Below, piece by piece: positions 39,601 to 49,099 of a stretch of 64,000 nucleotides of DNA. Position 1 is the stretch's first letter, and the number at the start of each line of letters is the position of its first letter. Source of the DNA: Planctomycetota bacterium (GTDB lineage: Bacteria; Planctomycetota; Planctomycetia; Planctomycetales; Planctomycetaceae). The stretch spans positions 131,887 to 195,886 of the forward strand of contig JAHZKX010000011.1 in the NCBI GenBank assembly GCA_022600195.1. Reading direction: 5' to 3'. The notes beneath the pieces were generated by a model. That model was not told the DNA's origin, did not search any database, and saw nothing but the letters and a program-made list of their open reading frames with translations. The position numbers and the translations under genes were made by a program.

Positions 39601-40107
39601 AAAATGGGCGGCCCTGAACTGGAAGAAAAACACGGCGAAAACATTCTCAGACGAAGTCTCTATTTCCGGATCACACCAAATGAAAAAATGGAATTCCTGG
39701 AACTGTTCGACTTAGCCAATCCCAACTCCTGTTACGAGCGATCTGTCAGCGTGGTGCCTCAACAGTCACTCGCCTTAACGAACAGTTCACTGTCCCTCGA
39801 TCAGGCACGTCTATTGGCGAGCCAGTTAACTAAGGAAACCGGTAAGGGAACTGATAAAAAAACGGAGAAGGCCTTTATACAGGCTGCCTTTGAACAAGTA
39901 CTTTCGCGACCAGTAAAACAGGCAGAATTAACAGCCTGCTTGAAGTTTTTAACTCACCATACCACACTACTTCAAAAGAAGGGAAATCAGGGATTTCCAG
40001 GCGGAGGCACTTCGAAACGTCTTCCCTCATCAGATCACCATCAACGGGCACGTGAAAACCTCGTGCACGTTTTATATAGCCATAATGATTTTGTAACGAT
40101 ACGTTAA
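36691..40107 (+). CDS. PSCyt1-DUF1549-DUF1553 protein with embedded jelly-roll domain and coiled coils
   Basis: 1138 residues with a Sec signal ([16 protein letters not shown]). PSCyt1 haem site C44-L-S-C47-H48, then [13 protein letters not shown]. DUF1549 spans about 155-370 ([32 protein letters not shown] with a second CxxCH). Residues about 500-680 look like a concanavalin/DUF1080-like beta-sandwich ([35 protein letters not shown]), flanked by coiled coils (450-495, 690-840). DUF1553 is C-terminal ([52 protein letters not shown]). It is likely a periplasmic redox protein carrying a carbohydrate-binding insert. The DUF1501 gene starts 79 bases downstream. Confidence 0.92.
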   Translation: [1138 protein letters not shown]

Positions 40108-40186
40108 ATGATTTCAATATCCGGAATCGATAGTATAAACCTATGCTGGCTCCATCACTAAGTTTTGAAATTCAGGAATTTCTATC

Positions 40187-41671
40187 ATGTCTGAGCATCA
40201 AATATCGAATCGAAACAATTTGTCTGGCCAGGTCAACCGGCGCTCGTTTCTATCTGATTGTGGCAAAGGACTGACGGGCATTGCACTGGCAGACATGCTC
40301 TCTCGGGATGGCGTTTCGCGGAATACGCTTTCTGCAGCCGAGCCACACTTGCCGAGCGGGCTGCCCCATATTGCACCGAAAGCGAAATCGGTCATCTGGT
40401 ATTTCATGATGGGCGGTACCAGCCACATGGAAAGCTTCGACCCGAAACCGGCACTGAATAAGTACAGCGGGCTGACCATTGGAGATTCTGAGTTTAACGA
40501 CCTGGTTACAAAATCACCCTACTATCGTAAAAATGTCCGTGATTTTTCAGGTGTCCCACGAAAGTTAATGGGAAAATTATACCCTCTACAGGTCAGTCAC
40601 CGAAAATGGGGAGAATGTGGAACGGAAATCAGCGACTGGTGGCAACATCTCGGAACCTGTGCGGATGAGATGGCTGTGGTTCGCTCAATGTGGACAACAG
40701 ATAATGACCACGCCGCCCAATTACAGTTTCATACAGGACGACACATCTTCGATGGATTCTTCCCCTCAATTGGTTCCTGGATTCATTATGGTTTGGGTTC
40801 GCTAAATGATAATTTGCCACAATACATCGTTATGGGTTCACCCCCCGGTGATTGTTGCGGTGGAGAAGGTGCGAATGATGGTAGCTATTTAGGACCCGAG
40901 CACTCAGGCGTGAAGATGTCCGTTAATCTCTCCAATCCGCTACCGTTTGGTTCACCGGGAGGGAAAGTCTACAAGGAAGAACGCAGAAGTCAACTTGAGT
41001 TATTAGGTGAATTGAATTCTTTAGCGGGCGCCGAATACCCCAATGATCCAGAAATGCGAGCCCGAATTAAATCGTATGAACTCGCCTTCCGCATGCAAAT
41101 GGCTGTGCCTGAAGTTGTAAAGATCAGTGATGAAACGGCAGCCACTCAAGAAATGTACGGATTAAACAACAAACAGACAAAGGCAGTTGGCCAGCAATCA
41201 TTGATCGCCCGGCGGTTAGTGGAACGGGGCGTACGATTCATTCAAATTTACAACGATGGCTGGGACGCACACAACAAACTGAAGAAAAACCACAGCCAGA
41301 AAATCGGCCAGGTTGACAAACCAATTGCCGGTCTGCTGAAAGATCTCAAGCAACGAGGCCTGCTCGACGAAACGCTGGTCGTCTGGGGAACGGAATTCGG
41401 CAGAACTCCCGGTTCAGAGCGTGCTGATGGGAGAGATCACCATCCCTATGGATTTTCGGTCTGGATGGCGGGCGGTGGAATCAAAGGTGGTGTCGTGCAC
41501 GGTGCCACCGATGAAATCGGCTTTCATGCTGTCGAGAACAGGCATTACGTCACTGACCTCCACGCGACAGTACTACATCAGTTGGGGCTTGACCCCCGCA
41601 AACTGGAAGTCCCCGGGCACAAACGGCTCGACGTCGACTTCGGTGAGCCGATCAAGGATATCATCGCCTAG
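40187..41671 (+). CDS. DUF1501 protein (Tat-exported)
   Basis: 494 residues, with AGGA about 10 bases before the ATG. Tat-like signal with [20 protein letters not shown]. Family core: [34 protein letters not shown], the Cys-containing [66 protein letters not shown], and [14 protein letters not shown] at the end. It forms the second gene of a pair with the DUF1553 protein. It is closest in plan to the DUF1501 proteins at 22203 and 41785, but the N-terminal half (residues 100-260) differs clearly from them, with a longer insert around [15 protein letters not shown]. The reaction is unknown. Confidence 0.93.
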   Translation: MSEHQISNRNNLSGQVNRRSFLSDCGKGLTGIALADMLSRDGVSRNTLSAAEPHLPSGLPHIAPKAKSVIWYFMMGGTSHMESFDPKPALNKYSGLTIGDSEFNDLVTKSPYYRKNVRDFSGVPRKLMGKLYPLQVSHRKWGECGTEISDWWQHLGTCADEMAVVRSMWTTDNDHAAQLQFHTGRHIFDGFFPSIGSWIHYGLGSLNDNLPQYIVMGSPPGDCCGGEGANDGSYLGPEHSGVKMSVNLSNPLPFGSPGGKVYKEERRSQLELLGELNSLAGAEYPNDPEMRARIKSYELAFRMQMAVPEVVKISDETAATQEMYGLNNKQTKAVGQQSLIARRLVERGVRFIQIYNDGWDAHNKLKKNHSQKIGQVDKPIAGLLKDLKQRGLLDETLVVWGTEFGRTPGSERADGRDHHPYGFSVWMAGGGIKGGVVHGATDEIGFHAVENRHYVTDLHATVLHQLGLDPRKLEVPGHKRLDVDFGEPIKDIIA

Positions 41672-41784
41672 GTATTCAGACCAACGCTTGCTGTCTTGAG
41701 CTAAGACTTGATGCCTTCACTCAATCTGTGCGCTGCTTTTTAAGAGAATCGTAGGAATAGTTATACTCGATTCCATTTCTGACT

Positions 41785-43164
41785 TTACGAGACAATTTCG
41801 TGAATCACGTTTCCGTGAATATTCGTAAGACGGAAATCACGACCACCGAATCGATAAACGAGTTTCTTATGGTCCAAGCCCAGCATATGGAGCATGGTCG
41901 CGTGGAGATCATGGAGATGAACTTCGCCCTCAACGGTCTTATAACCCAGATCATCGGTCACCCCATGTGTCAATCCACCGCGACTTCCACCACCTGCAAG
42001 CCAGGCGGTATATCCCGCGGCGTTATGATCACGACCTAGCGTTTCTTTTCCAGAAAGAACTTGTGTTTCGGGCTGACGTCCAAATTCCCCACTCCATAAA
42101 ACCAACGTTTCATCTAACAGACCACGCTGATTCAAATCTGCTAACAAAGCCGCAACGGGCTTATCGATTGTTTCCGCCTTCTTTTTGAATTTGTCAAGAC
42201 CACTATGATGATCCCAGCCATCCGAACTGATTTCGACAAACCGCACTCCCGATTCACTCAAACGGCGCGCTAATAAACATTGACGACCAAAGTCGTCGGT
42301 AGGGCCTCCATTAATTCCATACATATCCAAAGTCTCTTTTGTTTCCCGAGTCAAATCCGTCACCTCGGGAACCGCATCGCGCATTTGTTCGCTCAGATTG
42401 AGAGAATCAATCACACCCCGTGCTGATTCTGTTTGGCTGAGAAGCTGTTGATTCATTTTTTGAGCTAACTCCAAAGCACTTCGCTCTGCTTCGGACGAAA
42501 GGCTGTGGTTCGCTTTGAGATTGCTGATCGAAGCACTCTTAATGGGTTGGCCTTGCCATCCCAATCGCGTTGCCTGGAATGTGCTCGGCAAAAAAGCACT
42601 GCCATAATTTGCCGGGCCGCCGAACGTTCGCGTTGGTTTAATGGTGAAAAACCCAGGCAAATTCTGATTTTCTGTCCCTAAACCATACAAGACCCAGGAA
42701 CCAAATGAAGGACGTACGAATTGGAATTCTCCTGTATGCAACATTGGAATGGCAATGGGATGTGCGCGACTGGGGCCAGTCATTCCGTTCAGCATACAAA
42801 GATGATCAGTCTGCTGAGCCATGTGCGGGAAGACATCAGAGACCCACATTCCACTTTCACCATGTTGGGCAAAGTCATACAGCGGAGCCAGAAGCTTGCC
42901 TTTATTTACTCCTTTTTTACCGCCATTGGTCTTCAATTCCGGTTTATAGTCAAATGATTCAAACTGCGATGGTCCACCGTTAATAAACAGGAAAATAACC
43001 CGTTTTGCTTTCGGTGCGAATTGTGCTGCCTTCGGGGAAAGCAAACCAGCACCAGAAGCTGTAGGAGATGACAAACCACTCAATGCCAGGCCTCCCAGAC
43101 CACCTGCAGCAGTTTTGAGCCATTGACGTCGTGACATATTCATGGATGATATCTGATTTCTCAT
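41785..43164 (-). CDS. DUF1501 protein (Tat-exported)
   Basis: 459 residues, with AGGAG about 10 bases before ATG 43164. Tat signal MSRRQWLKTAAGGLGGLALS. Core: [139 protein letters not shown]. It is more like the copy at 22203-23705 than the neighbouring convergent copy at 40187-41671 (shared FLPSTFQ/FLPAAFQ and C-terminal RLTNxHG). It lies 50 bases after its DUF1553 partner gene. The reaction is unknown. Confidence 0.93.
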   Translation of the reverse strand: MRNQISSMNMSRRQWLKTAAGGLGGLALSGLSSPTASGAGLLSPKAAQFAPKAKRVIFLFINGGPSQFESFDYKPELKTNGGKKGVNKGKLLAPLYDFAQHGESGMWVSDVFPHMAQQTDHLCMLNGMTGPSRAHPIAIPMLHTGEFQFVRPSFGSWVLYGLGTENQNLPGFFTIKPTRTFGGPANYGSAFLPSTFQATRLGWQGQPIKSASISNLKANHSLSSEAERSALELAQKMNQQLLSQTESARGVIDSLNLSEQMRDAVPEVTDLTRETKETLDMYGINGGPTDDFGRQCLLARRLSESGVRFVEISSDGWDHHSGLDKFKKKAETIDKPVAALLADLNQRGLLDETLVLWSGEFGRQPETQVLSGKETLGRDHNAAGYTAWLAGGGSRGGLTHGVTDDLGYKTVEGEVHLHDLHATMLHMLGLDHKKLVYRFGGRDFRLTNIHGNVIHEIVS

Positions 43165-43214
43165 CGGAGAGTTTCTCCTGTTTGATAGACTGTTGCGGAA
43201 AACTGTCTTCTTAT

Positions 43215-45845
43215 TTATGTAACATCAACGAGGAAACGAAATTCGGCCGTCATAAACAAGGTTTGAAACCAGGCAGCCCAGGCATTGACTTCTGTCTCGC
43301 CATTTTGAGCATCACCAGATTTTCGAACCTGCTGAATCAATTGCAACGCCCCCTCCCTTTCTGCCTTGGAGGCAGAACGAGCTAAAGCCCAATTCATAGC
43401 CAACTCAACTTTTGCCGCATCATCGGACGCTTGCTTTGAAGCTAACAACCGCTTGGCAGCATGCTTTGACTGCTCTGTGATAAACTTTGAATTACGAAGA
43501 TAAAGTGCCTGCGATGGAACATTCGTGACCGCACGCTTTCCACTGACCAGACTGGGTGATGGAAAATCGAACAAATCAAACAGTTCAGGGACATAATCCC
43601 GAACCACTGGTAAATACACACTACGATAATTACTTGGTGGTTGAAGCTTATCCGTCGCGACACCGCGTACGAGTGTGTCACCAAGTGGCGTAACAGTTGA
43701 AGCATGCGGACGATCCAGATTAAGCTGACCGCTGACTGTGAGAACAGCATCCCGAATTGCTTCTGCCTCGATCCGCCGGGGAGAGGCACGCCAGAGCAAA
43801 CGATTATTCGGATCGATCTTCATATTCTTTGCACTGGGAGCACTACTCAACTGGTAGGTCCGGCTGAGCATCATTGCGCGAATCATTTTTTTTGTTGACC
43901 AGCCTTCTTTCACACAACGCAAGGCCAACGCGTCCAGTAACTGAGGATGGCTGGGTTCTTTGCCAATCAGACCAAAGTTATCAACAGAGGGAACTATTCC
44001 CCGACCAAACAAATGATGCCAGATACGATTCACCATCACGCGCGCCGTCAGTGGATTCCTCTCATCGGTGATCCAATCAGCCAGTTCAAGGCGCCCGCTG
44101 TGATTCGCTGGAATCTTGGGGGAACCCTCTAATTTCACGATACTTAAAAAACCACGTGGTACAATATCACCTTTCTCACGGAAATCACCGCGAATGGCAA
44201 TGGTTGTGTCGGCCGGTTTTTTGCGATCTCGAGCGCTCATCGCATATTGCGGCCGTGCTGGACGATTCTTTTTCAACTCAGCGATTTGAGTTTCCAGTGG
44301 TTTAATTTGTCCCGTTAGCGTTGATACAAGCGCAGTCGCTTTGTTCAATTCCGCGTTGATCTTATCCAAATCTGCCTGGGACGGTTGACTAGCAGCTTCT
44401 TTTGCAGCTGCCACTTCTGATTTGCCATCAGCGCCAGGTATTGCCACCACGGTCGTCGCGACCAATCTTTCCACCTTTGCCTTCTTGGTTGTGGCTAGTT
44501 TCTGAACTTCGGTCGCTTTCTTTAGTTCTTCTTTTTTGGCTGTCAGCGTTTTTTCAGCAGTTTGAATTTTCTTTTCATATTCTTCTGCGGCTATGTGCAA
44601 TGCCTCTGCACCAGAGCCAATAGGTAATAAGTCGGTTGGGCTGTTGCTGTATTTCTGCTTGATCGTGCCATACAGAGGCTCAGTACTCAAGAAGATGCCG
44701 GCCAGAGCATAGTAATCGGCTGTGGGAATAGGATCGAATTTGTGATCGTGGCAGCGGGCACATGAAACAGTCAACGCCATCGTAGCGCGACTGACGGTGT
44801 TGATTTGATCGTCCACAATATCCATGCGAAACCCTGTTCCACTTGAATTGTGACGCTTGGGTCCAAAAGACAGCATGCTCGGAGCAATCCGACGGGCTTC
44901 GATCTGTTCCGGTGAATCCCCCGCTTTTGCAGGTATCAGATCGCCTGCTATTTGTTCTCGCAGAAATACATTGTATGGCTTATCCTGATTCAGAGAGTCA
45001 ATCACATAATTGCGATAAGGCCAGGCATGTGGGTAAGAAAAGTTGAATTCCATACCGCTGGATTCCGCAAAGCGAACCACGTCGAGCCAATGACGTCCCC
45101 ACCGCTCACCAAACCGGGGTGACTCCAGTAACTGATCGATCAGTTTTGGTAATGCATCAGGTGACTTGTCGGTAATAAATGCGTTTACTTCCTCTGGTGA
45201 GGGCGGCATTCCAATGAGATCGAAATAGACACGCCGCACCAGCGTCAGACGATTTGCATCCGCAACGGGTTTCATCCCATGTTTCTCAATCGCAGAAAGA
45301 ATGAATCCGTCGATCATTGCATCGCGGGGCCAATCTTTAAGGTTGACTTTTGGTTGTTTGACTGACTGAGGTGAGATGAACGACCAGTGTTGTTTGGCTG
45401 CTTCGAGACGCTTTTCTTTCAATGTTGGCCCCGTTTCTTTACGCGTATCGGGACTTCCAAGACGAATCCACTCTTCAAATGCTGCGATAACCTCGTCAGA
45501 GAGTTTCTCTTCAGGTGGCATACCGGATACATCACCTTCGTGACGAAGCATTTGAATCAGTGAGCTTTTTTCGAGATCGTGGGGCTTGACCATAGGTCCC
45601 GTATCACCACCACGCATCATGCCGGAAGGAGAGTCTAACTCTAAGCCGCCTTCTACACTCTTCCCCTGCTTGGAATGACATTCGTAACAATGTTTAACCA
45701 ATACCGGCTCAATCTGAGTCTTGAACAATTCCAGTCCTTTGGAGTCTGCCTGTTTCGTCTTCGGTTCTGCACCACAGACTGCGAAACCCGAAAAGATGAT
45801 CGACAATACCGGAACGAGACAAATAAGCATACGGCTCATAATCAT
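43215..45845 (-). CDS. PSCyt1-DUF1549-DUF1553 protein with coiled-coil insert
   Basis: 876 residues, with AAGGG six bases before the ATG. Sec signal [20 protein letters not shown]; the Cys in FAVCG could be a lipidation site, though the lipobox is poor. PSCyt1 haem site C53-Y-E-C56-H57, then [12 protein letters not shown]. DUF1549 ([33 protein letters not shown] with a second CxxCH). The middle (about 415-525) is a coiled coil ([40 protein letters not shown]) with no added domain. DUF1553 is C-terminal ([52 protein letters not shown]). It is first of a pair with the DUF1501 gene. Confidence 0.92.
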   Translation of the reverse strand: [876 protein letters not shown]

Positions 45846-46258
45846 TGCCCTTACGTCACGCCTTTGGAAGGAAAAAGATTAACTACCGGCATGTATGCAG
45901 CTAATCGGAAGGAGGGACTTCTCAGGTCACCAAATCATGATTCGTCTCATCACTCAATGTCCTTGTAGGTCTTAATATACTATATCAAGACCCCTTTGTC
46001 CATATTATCGACAAATCGTGTTAAAAAATCTCATTCTCAAAAGATGATTTCAGAAGATTCAAAAAAGTAACCTAAAACCACGACGATATTCGTAAACCTT
46101 GAATGATCTTAGCCTCACAAAAGAAAGTATTCTCTTGTGCACTTCCCTGATACAAACTCAGCCATCACTTCTTTTCTACGAATGCCAAACAGGTCGGGAA
46201 ATAGCATTAATCAGATAGATTCTTCCATACGTGAAGCGACCACCATTTGCGTTTCTGG
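45846..46258. other. Intergenic region
   Basis: 413 AT-rich bases upstream of the DUF1553 gene and downstream of the ABC permease gene, both leftward. No gene, hairpin or repeat stands out. Confidence 0.4.
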
Positions 46259-47587
46259 CTATCCTGCGTGACGCTTTAAGCGGTCGATCAATACCGCCGC
46301 CGTCAGGACTGCGCCGAGGACGATTTTTTGATTGAACGGATCGACGTCCGTCAGATTCATTCCGTTTTTGATCACCGCAATAATGAACGCCCCGATCAGT
46401 GTGCCAAAGATTTTTCCCTGTCCGCCCATCAACGAAGTGCCACCAACCACGACTGCAGCAATCACTTCCAGTTCATACATTAATCCAAATTTGGGATCGC
46501 CGGCAGAAAGTTGCGAGGTCAGCATGATCCCACCTAACCCGGCAAGTGCCCCACAAATAGTATAGACTGCTAACAATACACGTTTCACGGGAACCCCCGA
46601 CAAACGTGCGGCCTCTTCGTTCCCGCCAATCGAATAGATATAACGTCCAAATACCATTCTCGACATGATAAAATGTGCGATCAGATAAAGTATCAACATC
46701 AAGAGAACCGGATTCGGTACGCCAAATGTTACACCGCGCCCCAGCCAGAAGAACATAGAAGGCAACTCGGGAATGGAACGTCCCTCTGCAAGGCGAAACG
46801 AAAGGCCGCTGGCCATCATCATCATTCCCAATGTCACAATAAATGGTGGAATCTGAAAGGCAGTGACCATCAAACCATTAAACGAACCCGCCGCGGCACA
46901 AATCCCAATACCCAAAAGAATACCGGCTATAATCATAAACAAACTCGCGTTAGCGCCACCACAATAATCTCGTATGAATATAGCAGAACTCACAGATGCA
47001 AGTGCGACCAATGAACCTACCGACAGATCAATTCCCGCGGTGATAATCACCATAGTCATACCGATGGCGATGATCGCATATATTGCCGTCTGATTTGCAA
47101 CGCCCATTAAATTACTGACCTTCAAAAAGTTAGGCCAGGTGTAAGGTTTCGGCGTCACACATTTTCCTGAACCCACTGAAGGAAAACGGTCATACACCGT
47201 CCACTTTGCCGTCACATGGTTGGCAGCAATGGCGTCAATTGTTTTTCCTTCAGAGAGAATTGATTCCATCGCTTTCCGCGCATCAGCAGCAGATCCATTC
47301 ACTTCACCAAGAACATCAACCCCTGATGCTTTCAGTCGCTTAACCGCAGCTTGTGCGAAGGCGCGATCCTCGTCTGTACTACGCGTGACTACCAGAACAT
47401 GTGCCTCTTTGCCGTGTTGAGCAAAAATCGTTTTGGCCACCTGATTACCAGCACTCGCTCCAGTGGGATGTTGTTGCCTCACCGTCAACAGACTAAAAAG
47501 AATCACCAGCATCAACAACATGAATATCATGCCATAGTCCCGGACGAACGGGCTATTGAGAATTTTTGACTGATGCTTTTTTGTCAT
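46259..47587 (-). CDS. Sugar ABC transporter permease (RbsC-like) with N-terminal inserted domain
   Basis: 442 residues. The C-terminal 290 residues are a standard RbsC/BPD-transp-2 permease: NFLKVSNLMGVANQTAIYAI, GMTMVIITAGIDLSVGSLVALAS, NGLMVTAFQIPPFIVTLGMM, GRYIYSIGGNEEAARLSGVP, AVVVGGTSLMGGQGKIFGTL. The usual first membrane helix (about 17-38) is separated from the rest by some 110 soluble residues (about 42-152) that look like one lobe of a periplasmic binding protein (EAHVLVVTRSTDEDRAFAQA, ADARKAMESILSEGKTIDAI). It forms the inner-membrane channel of an importer for a pentose/hexose-like sugar. It lies 3 bases after the ATPase gene. Confidence 0.92.
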   Translation of the reverse strand: MTKKHQSKILNSPFVRDYGMIFMLLMLVILFSLLTVRQQHPTGASAGNQVAKTIFAQHGKEAHVLVVTRSTDEDRAFAQAAVKRLKASGVDVLGEVNGSAADARKAMESILSEGKTIDAIAANHVTAKWTVYDRFPSVGSGKCVTPKPYTWPNFLKVSNLMGVANQTAIYAIIAIGMTMVIITAGIDLSVGSLVALASVSSAIFIRDYCGGANASLFMIIAGILLGIGICAAAGSFNGLMVTAFQIPPFIVTLGMMMMASGLSFRLAEGRSIPELPSMFFWLGRGVTFGVPNPVLLMLILYLIAHFIMSRMVFGRYIYSIGGNEEAARLSGVPVKRVLLAVYTICGALAGLGGIMLTSQLSAGDPKFGLMYELEVIAAVVVGGTSLMGGQGKIFGTLIGAFIIAVIKNGMNLTDVDPFNQKIVLGAVLTAAVLIDRLKRHAG

Positions 47588-47590
47588 AAT

Positions 47591-49093
47591 TCAGGCCACT
47601 GCCAATTCCATGAGTTCTTGTTGTGTCGCGTTGGCAACATCGCAAACTTCACCTGTAATCCGCCCTTCGTGCATGACAAGAATCCGGTCGCTCATGCCTA
47701 ACACTTCCGGCAACTCTGAACTGATCATTAGAATGGCTTTTCCCTGGCTGGCCAATTCGTTGATGAGCATGTAGATCTCATATTTTGCTCCGACATCAAT
47801 GCCACGCGTCGGTTCATCGAAAATCACAACTTCCGCATTTTTTTCCATCCACTTAGCAAGCACCACTTTCTGCTGGTTTCCCCCCGAAAGATTGCGTGCA
47901 AGTTGTTCTTGATTTGGAATTTTAATACTCAGTCGATCAACATAATTCGCGAAGGCAGATCGCTCCCGTTTTTCTTTGATAATTCCACAGGCAGAAAATT
48001 CATTCAGATTCGGCAAACCAAAATTCTCTCGCACACTGGCATCAAGTACCAGTCCCTGACTCTTGCGATCTTCAGTGAGTAAACAGATTCCCGCTTGAAT
48101 CGCGTCGCGCGGGCTGCGGATTTTCAGTGCGACTCCATCCAGCAGAATCGTCCCCCTATCAGCGCGATCAGCCCCAAAGATCAAACGCGCGGTCTCGCTA
48201 CGGCCCGCACCGACTAACCCGGTCAGTCCCAGCACTTCACCAGCATGAATTTCAAAACTGACATCACGGACCGCATTGGCACGCCCCAAACCATTGACAG
48301 CCAGTCGAATCCCTTTGATTGTATGTTGATGTTTCGGGAACTCATTTTTAATCTCGCGACCGACCATCATCTCGATCATCCTCTGTCGAGTGAGGACTTC
48401 CGTAGCCGATTCGCCAACCACCTCGCCATCGCGTAATATCAAAACATGATCAGCAATCTCGAAAACCTCATCAAGACGATGGCTGATGTAGATCACTCCG
48501 ATACCGCTTCGTTTCAAGTCGCGAATAACCTCGAACAACCTCGACACTTCCTGAGGTGTCAGTGCCGCCGATGGTTCATCCATAACGATCAATCGAACGT
48601 CCTGCGATAACGCCTTTGCAATCTCCACAATTTGCTGCTGAGCGACAGATAATTCGCCACAAGGTACGTCGATGGGAATGGCAACACCAATTTTCGCAAA
48701 CAACGCTTCAGCTCGACGTCGCTCCTCAGTTCGCTGCACCAGACCGAAACTTGTCTCTCGCCCCAAAAAAATGTTTTCCCAGGCTGCCAGACCCGGAATG
48801 AGGTTAAATTCCTGATAGATGATGCCGATTCCTGTAGCAATCGCCTCGGAAGGATTCGAAAGCTGAACATCAATTCCATCAATAGAAATTAACCCCGCAT
48901 CGGGCAAATATACTCCCCCCAGCATCTTGATCAGCGTGCTTTTACCTGCACCATTTTCGCCAAGCAATGCCAGTACTTCCCCCCGACCCAACGTCAGGTT
49001 CACACCCTTTAATGCACGGACGCCTGGAAAGGATTTCTCGATGCCATGCATGGCTAGCAATGGTGATTCCGCGAGAGAGGGCCGTACTGACAT
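47591..49093 (-). CDS. Sugar ABC transporter double ATPase (RbsA-like)
   Basis: 500 residues from ATG 49093 (AGGA five bases upstream; a TTG at 49096 is an unlikely start). Two ABC domains. First: Walker A GENGAGKSTLIKML, signature-like LSVAQQQIVEIAKAL, Walker B LIVMDEPSAAL. Second: degenerate Walker A GLVGAGRSETARLIFG, signature LSGGNQQKVVLAKWM, Walker B VVIFDEPTRGIDVG. The lone degenerate second P-loop is normal for the RbsA/MglA/XylG group. It powers sugar import with the adjacent permease and binding protein. Gaps of 6 and 3 bases to its neighbours show a tight operon. Confidence 0.95.
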   Translation of the reverse strand: MSVRPSLAESPLLAMHGIEKSFPGVRALKGVNLTLGRGEVLALLGENGAGKSTLIKMLGGVYLPDAGLISIDGIDVQLSNPSEAIATGIGIIYQEFNLIPGLAAWENIFLGRETSFGLVQRTEERRRAEALFAKIGVAIPIDVPCGELSVAQQQIVEIAKALSQDVRLIVMDEPSAALTPQEVSRLFEVIRDLKRSGIGVIYISHRLDEVFEIADHVLILRDGEVVGESATEVLTRQRMIEMMVGREIKNEFPKHQHTIKGIRLAVNGLGRANAVRDVSFEIHAGEVLGLTGLVGAGRSETARLIFGADRADRGTILLDGVALKIRSPRDAIQAGICLLTEDRKSQGLVLDASVRENFGLPNLNEFSACGIIKEKRERSAFANYVDRLSIKIPNQEQLARNLSGGNQQKVVLAKWMEKNAEVVIFDEPTRGIDVGAKYEIYMLINELASQGKAILMISSELPEVLGMSDRILVMHEGRITGEVCDVANATQQELMELAVA

Positions 49094-49099
49094 CAAGTC

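Noticed and set aside
41672..41784. Small hairpin GTCTT-GAGCT-AAGAC between convergent DUF1501 genes
   Set aside because: The stem is only five pairs with no T-run, so a terminator call is not supported.
36691..45845. Possible composite transposon or tandem duplication formed by the two convergent DUF1553/DUF1501 pairs
   Set aside because: The pairs are diverged in sequence and insert content and show no flanking repeats or transposase.
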